Source: Luscinia megarhynchos
Taxonomy: Eukaryota; Chordata; Aves; Passeriformes; Turdidae
DNA length: 64,000 nucleotides
Direction of reading: 5' to 3'
NCBI GenBank assembly: GCA_034336665.1
Contig: CM067570.1
Coordinates: forward strand, 13,127,502 to 13,191,501
Below are positions 26,341 through 38,290 of the stretch, in pieces (within the stretch, counting starts at the first letter, position 1; each line of letters begins with the position of its first letter). The notes below the pieces were generated by a model. The model saw nothing but the letters and a program-made list of their open reading frames with translations. It did not search any database and was not told the DNA's origin. A program made the position numbers and the translations under genes.

Positions 26341-28534
26341 CTTTGGCCATCAGCAGGCCCACCTTGGGGCCATCTGGCCTTCTCTCCAACAGAGTGGATC
26401 AATCAGAGAAGATTAAAGCAGTTTCTCACAGAAATGGTAGCCCCCACTTGCCACACAACCCCAGTACAGGAATTAAGAACTGTACAGGCTTTTGCATATT
26501 GCTGATAATACTTTGCTATTTCTGTTATAAACACTTTGACTGAGACATAGCAGAATGATATTCTCTTTTTTTCCATAGGTGTGTCATACCAAGACTGAGG
26601 AAAACACCAAACATATTTTCCTTCCCTCCTAGTGCTCAATACTGCCCAATATTTTTTATTAGTTCTGGCATGCATGACCTTCTCTTTCCATTACTTCAGG
26701 ACCTCAAGATCACTCAGCAAATTCTATATAGTATCTGGATCCTTTATTGGTATCCTTCTCACCTTTGAAATATTAACATGTTTCAAAAGCATCACGCTGG
26801 TCACAATGAAAATGTGATGGGTATATGAAGCAAGATGAGGATTTCAATTAAAAAACTCTCTTCAGCCCAATATTTTCCTTAGCTGTATTTCAGTTTCTCA
26901 TGCATGTGTCCAGCCTTCTAGTAGTTCTGTTCCTTATAATCTTAGACAAGCATTTTTTTATTATAACAAAATAGGAAAAGCTTTACAGAAACCGGACTGA
27001 AGAGGAGTTTTTTATGGTGTAATGCTATTGAGGTGCTTTTCACCAAAACTCACAGGAGCAGTTAAAGTGAAACCCAAACCAGCTGGAAACTCCCTAGATC
27101 TTATGCTTTATACCACACTTTGGATTCCTTCTTGTTTCACAAAAGGATATAAATACACATTGGGGATCAAGTTTTTGGCAGCATTCACAGTATTACAAGG
27201 CTTTCAGAAGGAGCAAATCTAGGCAGTTCCAGCTCAAATTGTTTTTCACTTGGAGTCAAGGCTGTTCAGATGCAAACCCAAAGTCTATGGGTACGTATCC
27301 CCTGCCAGCCTTAACTGAAGATCTTTTAAGGAAACTCTACACTGTCTATCATAAAGCTCAAAACCCCAAATGTGTGAAAAATATTTTCATGTATACTGTA
27401 AACCCAATTGCTCTTTATGAAGTGTATGTAATAAAGGTATTATGCATACAAATTAGTTTTACAAAAACATTATCACATCTTGGAAATATGAACTGAAATT
27501 GGCCTCTGAAAAGACACAGAGATCTTCTTGGTGGGGGTGGTTTTGCTTTTAAATGGCATTCTATCAGAACAACAATAACAACAACAATGAAATAAACAAG
27601 CCAGGCTTGATAGGTTTCATATTGGGATGCAGTGTCATGCATATTAATCACCATAATGAAACTTATTCCAAGTAATTCACGTGCTGCATAAAACAGCTTT
27701 GTAAAGTGATGCATTTTAATTGCTGGCAAGAGCATATTGTTCAAGTCTGTGACAATTAGAGAAAAAAAATTGTCTTTGTACCATTTTTGGTCTGACTAAC
27801 TTTGTTTTTTCCAAATAACTTTAATAAAATCTAAAGATAGACCCTTAGGAAACAGTATGAAAATTCTTCTTTTTTTCTCAGCAAGAAATGGACTTGGAGA
27901 AGAATGGAGCAACATGACCAAAAGCCCACACACCTGATGGGTTAAGCCTCTCACACGTGGTGGGTTATCAAGTCTCCAAAATTATTGCATCAGTCTCTAT
28001 TAATTTGTGTACACTGGTGGTACAGATGATGAAAGTGACACAGTTGCTTTCATTACTAACTTCATTATATGATCTGTAACATTATTAGCAGCAAGACAGC
28101 AAGTACAGAAGGCAAGCTGATAATGTAATCATGCACAAGACACTGAAAAATTGTGAATAATATGCTATTTGCATTTTAAAAAACCTTCTTATTGAAATCA
28201 CAGCCAGGGCAAAGGGCTTAAAGTTAAACCAAATTTTTCTTTTTCAGTAGAAACTACAAAAGCCAGTAAAAAACAGGAATAAGAAAGGTGTTTTTCAGAG
28301 ATATTTTTGTTGGTATGTGATACTAATTAATAACAATTATGAGTGGTTTTGTTGTCATTCGTATTGCAATTGCTTCAAGCAGCCCCAGTCAACAATCAGA
28401 ATCCTGCTCAGGATTATTTTCCCAAGTATAAAACCATATGTTTGCCCCAAATGGACAGTGAGCTAAATTTAATGGGACAAATGCTTAAATTGTTTGCTAA
28501 ATTGCAATTTATTTTTATCTGTGCTTGAAGTTAG
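26341..28534. other. AT-rich non-coding DNA with POU-like motifs
   Basis: No gene is seen. The 109-codon minus frame at 27415-27744 has no domain. AAC-type simple sequence lies at 27568-27587. A 'catgcatattaatca' string near 27637-27651 and an exact octamer ATTTGCAT at 28167-28174 resemble POU-factor sites. No retroviral internal sequence (gag, pro, pol) is visible between the two LTR-like segments. Confidence 0.45.
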
Positions 28535-29103
28535 TGTGAACTAAATGGTTTTTCTCTTACTGGACTTTTTTTACCTCTACTTGTTCAATCCCTTCTCCTT
28601 GATGGGATGATGGAAAGAATTGGGGGAAAAAAAGCAAAACTTGTGGATTGAGATAAAAACAACTTAATAATTGAAGCAATGTAAAATCAACAATAACAAT
28701 GTTATAAAAATAATTGTAATGAAAAGGAGAGAAATAAAACCCAAGGAAAAGAAGTGATGCACAATGCAACCACTCCCTGCCCACTGGCTGATGCCCAGTC
28801 AGTCCCCAGGCAGCAATTGGTGCCACCCCACCCAAATCCCCAGTGTGCACACTGAACATGATGTTCCATGGCATGGGACACCCTTTGGCCAGTTTAGGTC
28901 AGGTGTCCTGACCCTGCTCCCTCCCAGCTTTTTGTGCACCTCCTCACTCATCAAGAGACATGGAAAAGTCCTTGACTTAGAGCGTGCACTGTTTAGCAAC
29001 CACTAAAATATCAGTGGGGTATCAGCATTGTTCTCATAGTAAATATAAACACAGCACTGCAGCAGCTACTAAGAAGAAAATTTTCCCAGTCAAAACCAGG
29101 ACA
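28535..29103 (-). mobile_element. ERVL-type solo LTR
   Basis: This is a long terminal repeat of an avian endogenous retrovirus, about 570 bases, on the minus strand. The high-coordinate end, read in reverse, begins TGTCCTGGTTTTGACTGGG, close to the usual TGT-start of this LTR group. Inside, on the plus strand, are 'aagaagaaaattttccca', 'aacacagcactgcagcagct', 'aaaagtccttgacttag' and 'ccctttggccagttt', all in the expected order, then the A/T-rich block with 'gtggattgagataaaaacaa' near 28650. No gag, pol or env sequence is attached on either side, so it is a solo LTR, presumably left by recombination between the two LTRs of a provirus. The low-coordinate boundary is approximate, and I could not establish a target-site duplication. 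The family name is by recollection. Confidence 0.82.
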
Positions 29104-31690
29104 CAACCTAAGTTTTCATTTGTGTTATAGGTGTTTCTGGAAATTGTATCTTCTAGTTGAATTATGCACAGTATTTAGAAAGACTATACCACATGCATGA
29201 TTGGAGATCTTAAAAACTAATATATATAAATACCAAATACCAATAATAATATAAATACCAAGACTGCAGTGTGGATTAGTCCAGCCAAATTATTCATGTA
29301 TAATGTATCTGTAAAGCAAGATATCCGTAAAAGTCAGGTCTTTGCTTTTTGGTCTTTAAATAATTCCTCTAGAAATTCACAAGGAAGGGATTAAAACTTT
29401 GATTTTCAACAAAGATTCCATTTTGTGTGACAGCACAATCTGAGGCCTAACCTTGAACTATGACAAATCTGAGACCAAAAAACCCACAATTGCTCTTCTC
29501 TGCCTGCTTGGCTTTCTAGTTCAGCTCTGTTCCAAGAGGAGAGTTATGTTTTTTGATTGCCACAGGTCACTCTCACATCCAGACTTATCCTTGGTTACAG
29601 CAATGCAATAACCATACTCCATGAATTCTGCCAAAAAACAATTTATTTTTTTATTTTTTATTTTTCCAAAGGCCAAATATCCACAAAGGTGTTCAGATCT
29701 TGCATCTCTGTGAAAAGGACCTAGACAACTCTGTTCCCTTCCCGGCATAACTTGCTGCAAGTGCCAGGTATTTGCTGCTTTTGTAAACTAGTGGTTTTAA
29801 CCACAGCACAGATTCCATCTCAGTCATCAAATATAAAAGCTTTAACAGTGCACATGTCTAATTCTATCCATAACATCAGGAGCTAAGTTAGGGTCCTTGA
29901 GCATGTGATGACAGTTAATTAACTGCGGTCACGGGTGGGTTAATTTTGCTGAGAAATCTCCAGCACTGAAGGCCTCTGTAATTTGCTGCATCTCTTGTTC
30001 CTCAGGAGAACTGATTCTGAGCTAAACTTCAAAAAATTCATCATGAAAATATTACCATAAAACAAGATAAAAAGCACAAATCCCTCTTCAAGAAAATAAA
30101 TAAAACATCAGGTTTTATCACTCTCCTCTAATTAACATGGCAACCGTTCTATTCCTTCCTGGAGCCTCCAGGGCAAATGATGTCAGGTGGTGACACGATG
30201 CAAACACCTAAATGAAAAAGGGTAGCAGCTGGTGTGTGTTTGAGGGAGAGTTATTTCCGAGCAATGCAGACTCCTCTGGAATTCATCTCACACCTTTTGC
30301 AGATAAATAAATTACATACGCTGTCAATATGTCACCTTTAGAGAAATTATAGTATGTATAGTATGCAAATTGTATACAGTCACTGTGCATTTTGATTTCT
30401 TCCCATTTGTAGAAATGGAAAAGATATACAAGAACATGGAGAGAAGCACAGAGGACTGGGTAGCCACAGGCAGAGAAATCCTTCATTAGTAAGTGAATTT
30501 CTTGTGTGACAGAGGATGTTTTAATAATAGAGATACAGATGTGAGACTGTGTTACACTCCTCTTATCCCAAATCCACATCTGTGCAGCATAAAGAAATAG
30601 CTGATAAACATACATGATAAACAAATGGGTGACTACGTGACCTACATTACAACAAGGGTAAAATAATGGGATTAAAACATCACCTCTGGGTCTTGAAATC
30701 TGTTGTACTCCTTTCTGCCTCCTAAAATGATAAAGTCTGTCACACACTCTGAACTAACCCCACAATATGGGTCTTTATTTATCCCAGGGCTTCTCCTCTA
30801 AAGCAAGTCCAACAGCCTGCATTTTTGTTTCCTAGAAATAGCAAAGTACAATTTGCTGTGCCCATTACCAGGAGGCAAGCAATGAGATGATAATAATTCC
30901 TTTAAAATCACTGGTGATTTAAATTTCTGCCTTTATGAAAGAAATTCCAAGAGAAAAGTTAACAACGGGTGAAAGCACAGTGGATTAAGGGAATGGGTGC
31001 AGCTGTAATGGGGGAGAAGACTTTAGGACGTGGAACAGACATCAAGAAACACCAACACACACACTTTTTGGTGCTGAGAAGGATCTAGCCTGAAAGCACA
31101 TAGCAGAAACTGCTGATTCAATGAGGATTTTTCCAAAAGGCCAGAAGTTTACAGTTGTGTCACAAATTGTAGACAATATTTGAGGCACAGATAACAGCAA
31201 AGAACAAAAGAAAAACAACCCACAGTGCAAATAATTGACAGCTCATGACTGAATCCAGTACAAAATGTAGTAAATTAAGGTCTTTGTGATGGCATGCAAG
31301 TCTGTTTATCCAATTGCAACGGCAGTCCCAGAGAATTTGTTATTCATTTAGCATCATGGAGTACCTTAGCACAGCATCTTTCCAAATGTTTAATTTAAAA
31401 GACATAACTCCAGAGTATGCTATGACTTGTTTTACAGATTAAAGAAACAGCTCTTAAAATGGAACTTGTTACAAAATCTGTGCTTTCTTCTGATTTCTTC
31501 AAAATTGTCAAGGCTCTGCATGAAGGTTGATTTTTGGGAAAAACAGCAGCAGCAAACAACAACTCATGTTAGCATTCTGACTTTGATGGACTATTTACAG
31601 AGCATATGGTCCTGATTTAAAAATGCTTGTTTGATATTACCTCAAATATTATATTCAGTTGCATGGCACAGAATGCAGAAGGCTGAATAC

Positions 31691-31715
31691 TTTTTTTTTT
31701 CCCCTTTTTTTTTTT
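31691..31715. repeat. Poly-T tract with CCCC interruption
   Basis: Two T runs of about ten bases are separated by CCCC. Confidence 0.8.
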
Positions 31716-34138
31716 CTTCAAAGAAAGCAACTCTGGAGCAGATTGTAAATTACACTGGAACCTACTTCATATCCAAAGTCTTCTAGTTTGCTGCAAGATA
31801 TACCATCACACATGTCATATTGACTCTTTGCCATTCTGCTACACTGAGATTACTGCCTGAACTGATTCAGAATTAGCAACCAGTGTCCTCTCAGCCTAAG
31901 AAACTGCAGGTTCCAGCTGAAACTGGCTGTGCTAGCTGTGAATTTCCCAGTGACAGAAAGACTAATCCCACCTCTTTAAGTACTTATGGTGAACTGCTAA
32001 CCATCCTTTTCATCCTTTTGCCCTGAAAATAGTGAGTTCTGAGGTATTTTCCTTCTTCAGGTCCAGAGCAGTAATTTGTCAAGCTTTTCCTGTAATGTCC
32101 CTAATGTGTACTCCCTTGACATTTTGCATACAAGGAGTGTAACCTACGTGCAAAACATTTTTTTGTGTGGAATCAAGCAGGCTATTTTATTAACAGTGGT
32201 GTTTGCAGGGTCAGTTTAATGATCTAGACATGTTTACCTTGAAAAGCAATCTACAAATGGACTTTCAAATGGATCAAGCCAAATGAGAACACAGCTGCAT
32301 CACTCAACCAGCATGGGGAGAAAAAAGAGAAGGTTAACTTTCATTACAAAATGAATCATGTATTCCATGCCAGCTTGACCTATTAAATATGTCATGTTCA
32401 GCCAGCCCCTGTTTTTACTGTGAATGACCTTTGGTTGCAGGAAGATATTTGCCAATACAGCAAGAGGAGAAAGTTTCAGCACTTTTTCATCTCCTGTGTG
32501 AAGTCTCAGAGATTTTCCAGAGCCTGAAATGTTGATAGTGTTTATATGCCCTTTTACTGCGAAGAAAGGAAACAAACAAAGTAGAAAATTGGGTTATGTC
32601 CTTTTCAACAGTTTATAGTTGCCTTGGGTTCTGTCAGAGGTGATGATCTACTGAAGTAGTCCCTTTGCCTTTACCCTTAGCTAGCACCCAGGGCTGCTTG
32701 AAACTTGTACACAACCATGTTTTCTCATCATGTTCTTGATGTTAATTAGGGGAAAGAGCAATAAGATTGAAAAGTGAACATTTCACAATTTGAAATGAAG
32801 TTAATTACTAAAAAAGGAAAGAAAAATGTAAAAAATTGCATAAAATTACTCTTTTTCCCCCCTACTCGCATTCCTCTAAAAATAAATATCCTTGACCACT
32901 TTTCAGCATTGTTTAACAATTTAAGAAAAAATGCTTGTCAATAAATACTCTAGAGACTGGGCTAGATTTACATTTAATTTCCCACTGGAAGAGCTGCTTG
33001 TCCATGCCTTGTCATGAGATGAGGGAGTGAAGTGAGTTGGCTTCCAGATGTTTGCACATAAATCAAGCACTGGAATCTGCATGCAGAAGATGTCTTCAGA
33101 GCACCTGCAGGTGGGTCTGGCTGCAAAATCCCACACTTCAAACTTTCCCTGGAATGAGGGATGAACTCCAGGCACCTGTAAGCTCTTTGTTGCAATCTAC
33201 AAAATGCTTTGAACTGTCTCTGATCTCAGCTCAAGAATATGCCATCATAGGAGAACTAAATAAAACCATCTAGTTTTCCAAGATGAGAGTTGCACATCAG
33301 CCAATTGTTTGCTGTATTAACTTGTGCTTCTCATTGCTCCTCCCAGCAGTTTCTAAGGTTCTTCACTCAATGCAAATCAAACACATTTGTGAGCTCCTCG
33401 GGCTGTTCAGGCACAGGGAAGCAAACAAAGCCCTGCTGCTATCACACAGAACAGCAGGCATCCTTATAAGTTTCCCATCTGAAAATATCTGATGGAACAA
33501 GCGTGTCTCACATAAAATCAAAGCAGAACTGTGTATGCATCTGGTGTGATAGAAGACTTCAAGGTAGACGAGGTCCTTGCCACAGGGAATGTGTGCTGCC
33601 AGGACTTGTGCTGGTGTCTGACTGTGGACAGGAATTGTTTTGCTCAGTATTTCTTTAGTGCTTTATATGGCACTTAGAAGCTGAGTGCACTGACCCTTCC
33701 ACAGCTATCAGTGCTCAAGAAGGTTTAGAAAAATCCTTAGAGAAGGATTTTGCTCATGGAATGCTTTATGCTGGTAAAATCCAGCACTGCTATGAGACAG
33801 TGGGAGTACAGCTGGCAATGGAACAGGCTGGAATAACTATTAGCATTTTGATGTGCTCAAGTGGCACCTCCTAAGTGGTGTAAATTTGCCTCATGTTTAG
33901 AGCAGGAGCCCCAAGGTATTGTCTCAAGGGCACAGGGTGTGCTGAAGCAGCTGCTTGTGGCCAAAGCCATGGGCCAGTAACCACCAAGAGTGTCCCACTC
34001 ATGCACCATCAGCTCCAGGCAGGTATGTGGGGCTGGGGCTGGCGACCTGCAGGAGCCTCTTTGCTGGCACACATGCCATGCAGACATGGGATTTGAGAGC
34101 TCTAATGGAGTGCATCAAATCAACTCCCACATCTTTCC

Positions 34139-34168
34139 TTTTTTTTTTTCTTTTTTTTTTTTTTTTTT
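34139..34168. repeat. Poly-T tract
   Basis: A T run broken by one C, with 18 uninterrupted T in the second half. On the minus strand this is an A tract, but no AATAAA-like signal was found at the proper distance. Confidence 0.8.
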
Positions 34169-35929
34169 GGTGCTGTTATTTTTGATGGTTTGTGTTTGTT
34201 TGCTTGTTTTGCTCTGAACTGGTTGGTAGCATGAAAAACCTGGCAATCCTCCCTTTTATGTACGACTGATTGATGCAGTAATCAGAGGCAAGGCTGGTGC
34301 CCAAATGCCAGTGGATGATTCACCTGACACGTGTGACCCTTCAATAAGCAGCCTGAGTTAACTGCTGCTTATCTCTGAGATTTCCCAGTGGCACCTTTAT
34401 ACTGTAAGCAAGGTGTTATCAGCACTTCCTAGGGACCACACAAATGTGTCACTTCTTTGCAAGGATCACAGGAGCCCAGAAAGAGTTTGAAGGAGAGATG
34501 ATACTGCCATCATTTCAGTTTTATCTAGAAACCATTGTGATTTACAGTTGCCTTTCCCTTAGGATGCAGCACACAACTGGTTGTGGGATATTTTTGGGAG
34601 TGACACAGTGTGATTTAACACAAGAATAACTGAAAGAGGCTTCTGTGGAGGGCTGTTTTACCCAGTAATTCTGTTTGGGTGACAGTTGATGGTAGCTACT
34701 GGTACTGGTAGATATAATTACTCAATAAGTTCACTCTGCAGAACAAATAATAATGCTGAAAACTGACATCTATACATCTCAGCTTCAGGCATTGGGGAAA
34801 AAAAAGAAGTGGTAGGATGTTTTAGAGTCAGCTTATAAATAAATAAATCTTTCAAGGTCAATCACAGCAGTGTTGTTCCTAAGAAAATGCATTTTAAAAT
34901 TCACTTCTAAAATTAAGTTATATTTTACACTGGAATTTGGATTCCAGTAGAGTTGAAAGGACCACCCAGCAAGTACAGTACTTCTATTTCCTATGCCAGA
35001 GGTCAATAAAGGACATAAGTATGGTATGTAGAGATCCTCAAGTTATTACTTTGCTTAAGTCACATATGTTATTTTCATTTGGTTGCTTAGTCTGTGATAT
35101 ATCCCAAAACCTCTCACATAAAAAATGCTTTTCAAAGGATTTTTAAGTGACTTAGTGACAGGTCCCAGAGCACTATGAGTTGGACAGAATTTATTATACT
35201 TAACACAAACAGCAGTTTTGGCAGTATCTGTCAAAAGAGTACAAGTGATACCCTGTAATGAAAAAATACATGGACTGAAGGAAGTATGAAGTTGCAGAGC
35301 ACTGCTTCTCCAGGGAAATGACCTGCCTGACCATATTTTGGCTCATTTGTCTATGGTGGTTCTCAGCTGCTGAGTTTAGGTAATCTGATATGAAAACATG
35401 TCACTTGTGGCCTGGATTCTTAGTAGGGGTAAATTAGATTTCAACCTCTGAAATATCATATCAGGAATCAGAACAATTTGGTTTTAACTTATTTTTAGAG
35501 AATTAATTCCCATAAGCTATGAGCATATGTTTTCAACTAAATAAAACAAATCTATTAAAAATTAATTTTGTATTTATTTATCATTACAAGACATCACTAG
35601 GACACGGAAAGGTAACAATAAATAGAGAAAAAGCTGTACCATATAAAAGGCCAACATAAAGAATTCCAGACAAAAGTCTGATAGTTAATATGTTAATAAA
35701 GCCAAATCATGACATAAAGTAGCAATTCAGACATCACTTTTAAAGACTGAAGTGTCAGCTGATAATTGTCTCTAGGATCCTCCATATAACAGGCTAAATA
35801 ACTTTGCATCATTTATTTACTCTTGATTGTAAATTTGTGCTTTGGACGATATGAGTCAACTATTGTCTGCATTTCTACATCAAGGCTGTAATTCTAATTT
35901 TATCTACTTTTCCAAAAGGTTTCCAATCT

Positions 35930-35995
35930 TTGATTTCCAGGGATGGAGAATTCGACTTGTCTCTAGATGAATTACTCCAATCCTTAAACTACCTT
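35930..35995 (-). mobile_element. Old CR1-like LINE relic, minus strand
   Basis: The plus strand reads 'tttccagggatggagaattc', 'gacttgtctctagatgaatt' and 'actccaatccttaaactacc'. This parallels the reverse complement of CR1: 'ctccagggatggagactcca' followed by 'cctctctgggcaacctgttc' and 'ccaatgcctgaccacc'. The order is preserved but the copy is diverged. It is collinear with the next minus-strand CR1-like piece at 38051. Confidence 0.45.
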
Positions 35996-38050
35996 TTGTC
36001 TCAAATGGGCATTGGGACCTTATTCTTAAAAAGTCAAAAGTCTTCAACTACCACCATGTACAGTTTTCTGATGCAGATCATCAGACTGCTTTCAGAAATC
36101 TTTTTACTTTGCCAGTATTTGTTGACCTTACTCAAATCATATCCCTTCCAAGTCTAAAGCCCCAAAACTGTCCTGACTCTCCTCCTGTCAGGTCTGCTGT
36201 ACACAGAAATCTTCCTGCAGGTCAGTTTTGACCCCTTCTAGTACCAGTGGAACTCCTCACACAAAAGCCACATCCCTCCTAAATAAAAAAGGAGCATGCA
36301 GCAAGACCTTTTCAGTCAGCTAAACCATGTCAAGCTTTCAACTAACAAACATGCTGGTTATGTATCAGGGCACACCTACAGGGAGAATTTGTTTCCCAGC
36401 ACTCAGTATTCCTTCTCTGAACCAGTGCTTCAGCCCCCTGAAAGAGCTGTCACATTAATAAACTGAAATGGCAAAATGGCTGCTTCTTCACCTTTGGTAT
36501 TCCTTTTCCAATTTTTTAATGTCAAATAAAAATAGTAAGTTCTTTGGCACCTGTACTGAATTAAGCACAAGTAGCAGATCTGAGATGTATAATCCTATTT
36601 CCAACCACAGTTTCTGGGATTTCACTTAGCAGTGAACCAGTGTTGGGGACTTGACTCTGAGACCAGAACTCCCATTTTTAAAGGCAGCATCATTTGGTGA
36701 TCTCATCTGAGAGCCTGGGGAACCTCTGGAAATTATCCTCTATGAGAAAAATAATTTCCAACTAAAAGAGGAAGTGTAAGATATTAATTATCCTCCACAC
36801 TTAGGTTTTAAACTTGGCATCAAGTTTATACATTCAAAAACCCCCAAAAGCAACAATAAAAAAGAAATTGTCCAAAATGTAGAGATGCTTTATTTTAAAT
36901 TCATTGTTTACATATCAGAATGTTTTTTTTCCATTACCAGTGCTTAATAAACCTACTTGGAGAAGCTCTAAACAATGTGTTTGAAAACTCGTTGCCCACA
37001 TTTATACTTAGCTTTGAAATTTTGCTAAAGGTTAAGATGAAATAATTTAAAAACATGTTTGGAAAAAGCTGTCATGAGGGTGTAATTTCAGGTCAATAAG
37101 GATTGTAACTTTCTACTGCTTTTGAATTTGTGTTTTGGGGGATCTGGGACAATTGTCCATATAAAGCATTAAAGCATGAATTCAGATCAATTCATATACA
37201 TGATGGATTTAAAATATTTGGCATTATGAAAGATAATGAAGAAAAAAATTAATTTTTCTATCTTGCCACTTGATAACTGGATGCATTGGGCACAGCCCAT
37301 TCTTGTTAGGAAACATTAGATACTATATCTAATATAATTTTTGAACTTGCATAATGCAAGAGGCAAGGGTTTGGGAAAAATGCAAATGTTGGCTGATAAT
37401 AGGTTCAAGAGGACATTTTTTCCTGTTTTTCCCCCCCTGCTCCTCTTATAGAGGATTAATCTTACTTTGTCTGGTTCTTAGCAGCCAAAGACAATAATGT
37501 GTATAAAAATTAAATGCGAATTACTTTAGAATTTTAGATGAAAAATTGCTTTGAGAATAAACTGATAAAAATCAGGTCAGCTGTCTGCATTGAACAGCAA
37601 TACAAGCAAATCCAGAACCAACAAGCAGCAACCTCAGCATGATAAAGATAATTTTACAAAATTACTACTTTTCTTAAATTTGCAGGGTATATACTCAATA
37701 AAAGAAGATTTGTGATTTGTACATTGATATAAAAAGAATTAAAAATCACTGATTTAATGAGGATTTGGATAACCAATACATAGACAGACAGAGAATTGAG
37801 TGTAGGAGTTGAACATGATAATAACAAATGAAATCTTGTTTAAAATTTGGGGCGTCTTGGCAGCTGGTAGGTAATTCATACTCCAAGGAGAGCTATGTTT
37901 CAAGTCAAGAGATATAACTAGTTACATTGAGGAGATAGGAGGGGTAACATAGAAAAAAGACTGGCTCTACCCAACTCTCCTCACAGCCAATTTCTATCTT
38001 TTTGGATCTTATGTGTGCTTTGGCAATCCCTGACTGCTTCCAAACTCTCA
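35996..38050. other. AT-rich non-coding DNA between two CR1-like pieces
   Basis: No gene is seen. The stretch from about 36860 to 37260 is low in simple repeats. No long terminal repeats, TIRs or reverse-transcriptase-like frames were recognised. Confidence 0.5.
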
Positions 38051-38290
38051 CTGCTAGAAATCTTTCTTCAGTGTCAAACCTGCATGTTGCTGAATTCAGT
38101 ATGTTATCCTCAGAAATAAGTTTATTCTTTTCATCTTTTCAGTGATATTTTTCACATTTAGGGAACACCATAGCAAATTCCTATGAATTTTCTTTTTTTG
38201 AAGTGAAAATCTCCAATTTCTCTCATCTTTACTCATTTTATAGCTTTTTACATCATTGTCCTTTTCTGGACTGTCCTCATTATGTACCTA
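38051..38290 (-). mobile_element. Old CR1-like LINE relic, minus strand
   Basis: The plus strand has 'actgctagaaatctttcttc', then 'agtgtcaaacctgcatgttg', and about 160 bases later 'tctcatctttactcatttta' followed by 'cattgtccttttctggactg'. This follows the reverse complement of CR1 ORF2: 'gaaatttcttcctaatgtc', 'taacctaaatctcc', then 'tctttcttcatagg' and 'tggccctcctctggac'. Order and spacing are right but identity is low, so this is an old insertion. Confidence 0.5.

Larger units (their letters stand above)
29104..35929. other. Non-coding DNA, no recognised gene
   Basis: The stretch includes the longest open frame of the window, 30283-30747 on the minus strand (154 codons). It shows no signal peptide, no known domain and no supporting splice or start context. 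Pyrimidine tracts lie at 31691-31715 and 34139-34168. Short frames at 33857-34217 overlap on both strands in a GC-richer patch and look like chance. I see no transposon I can name. Confidence 0.5.

Noticed and set aside
26235..29103. A complete provirus between the two LTR-like segments
   Set aside because: There is no gag, protease, polymerase or envelope-like frame in between, and the left segment is only a weak fragment.
30283..30747. Longest open frame (154 codons, minus strand)
   Set aside because: It has no domain, membrane or signal pattern I recognise, and one frame of this size in 64 kb across six frames is compatible with chance. A protein search or codon-conservation test would settle it.
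32640..32685. 'gatgatctactgaagtagtccctt' resembling a CR1 tail
   Set aside because: The terminal repeat that should follow is absent and the flanks do not align.
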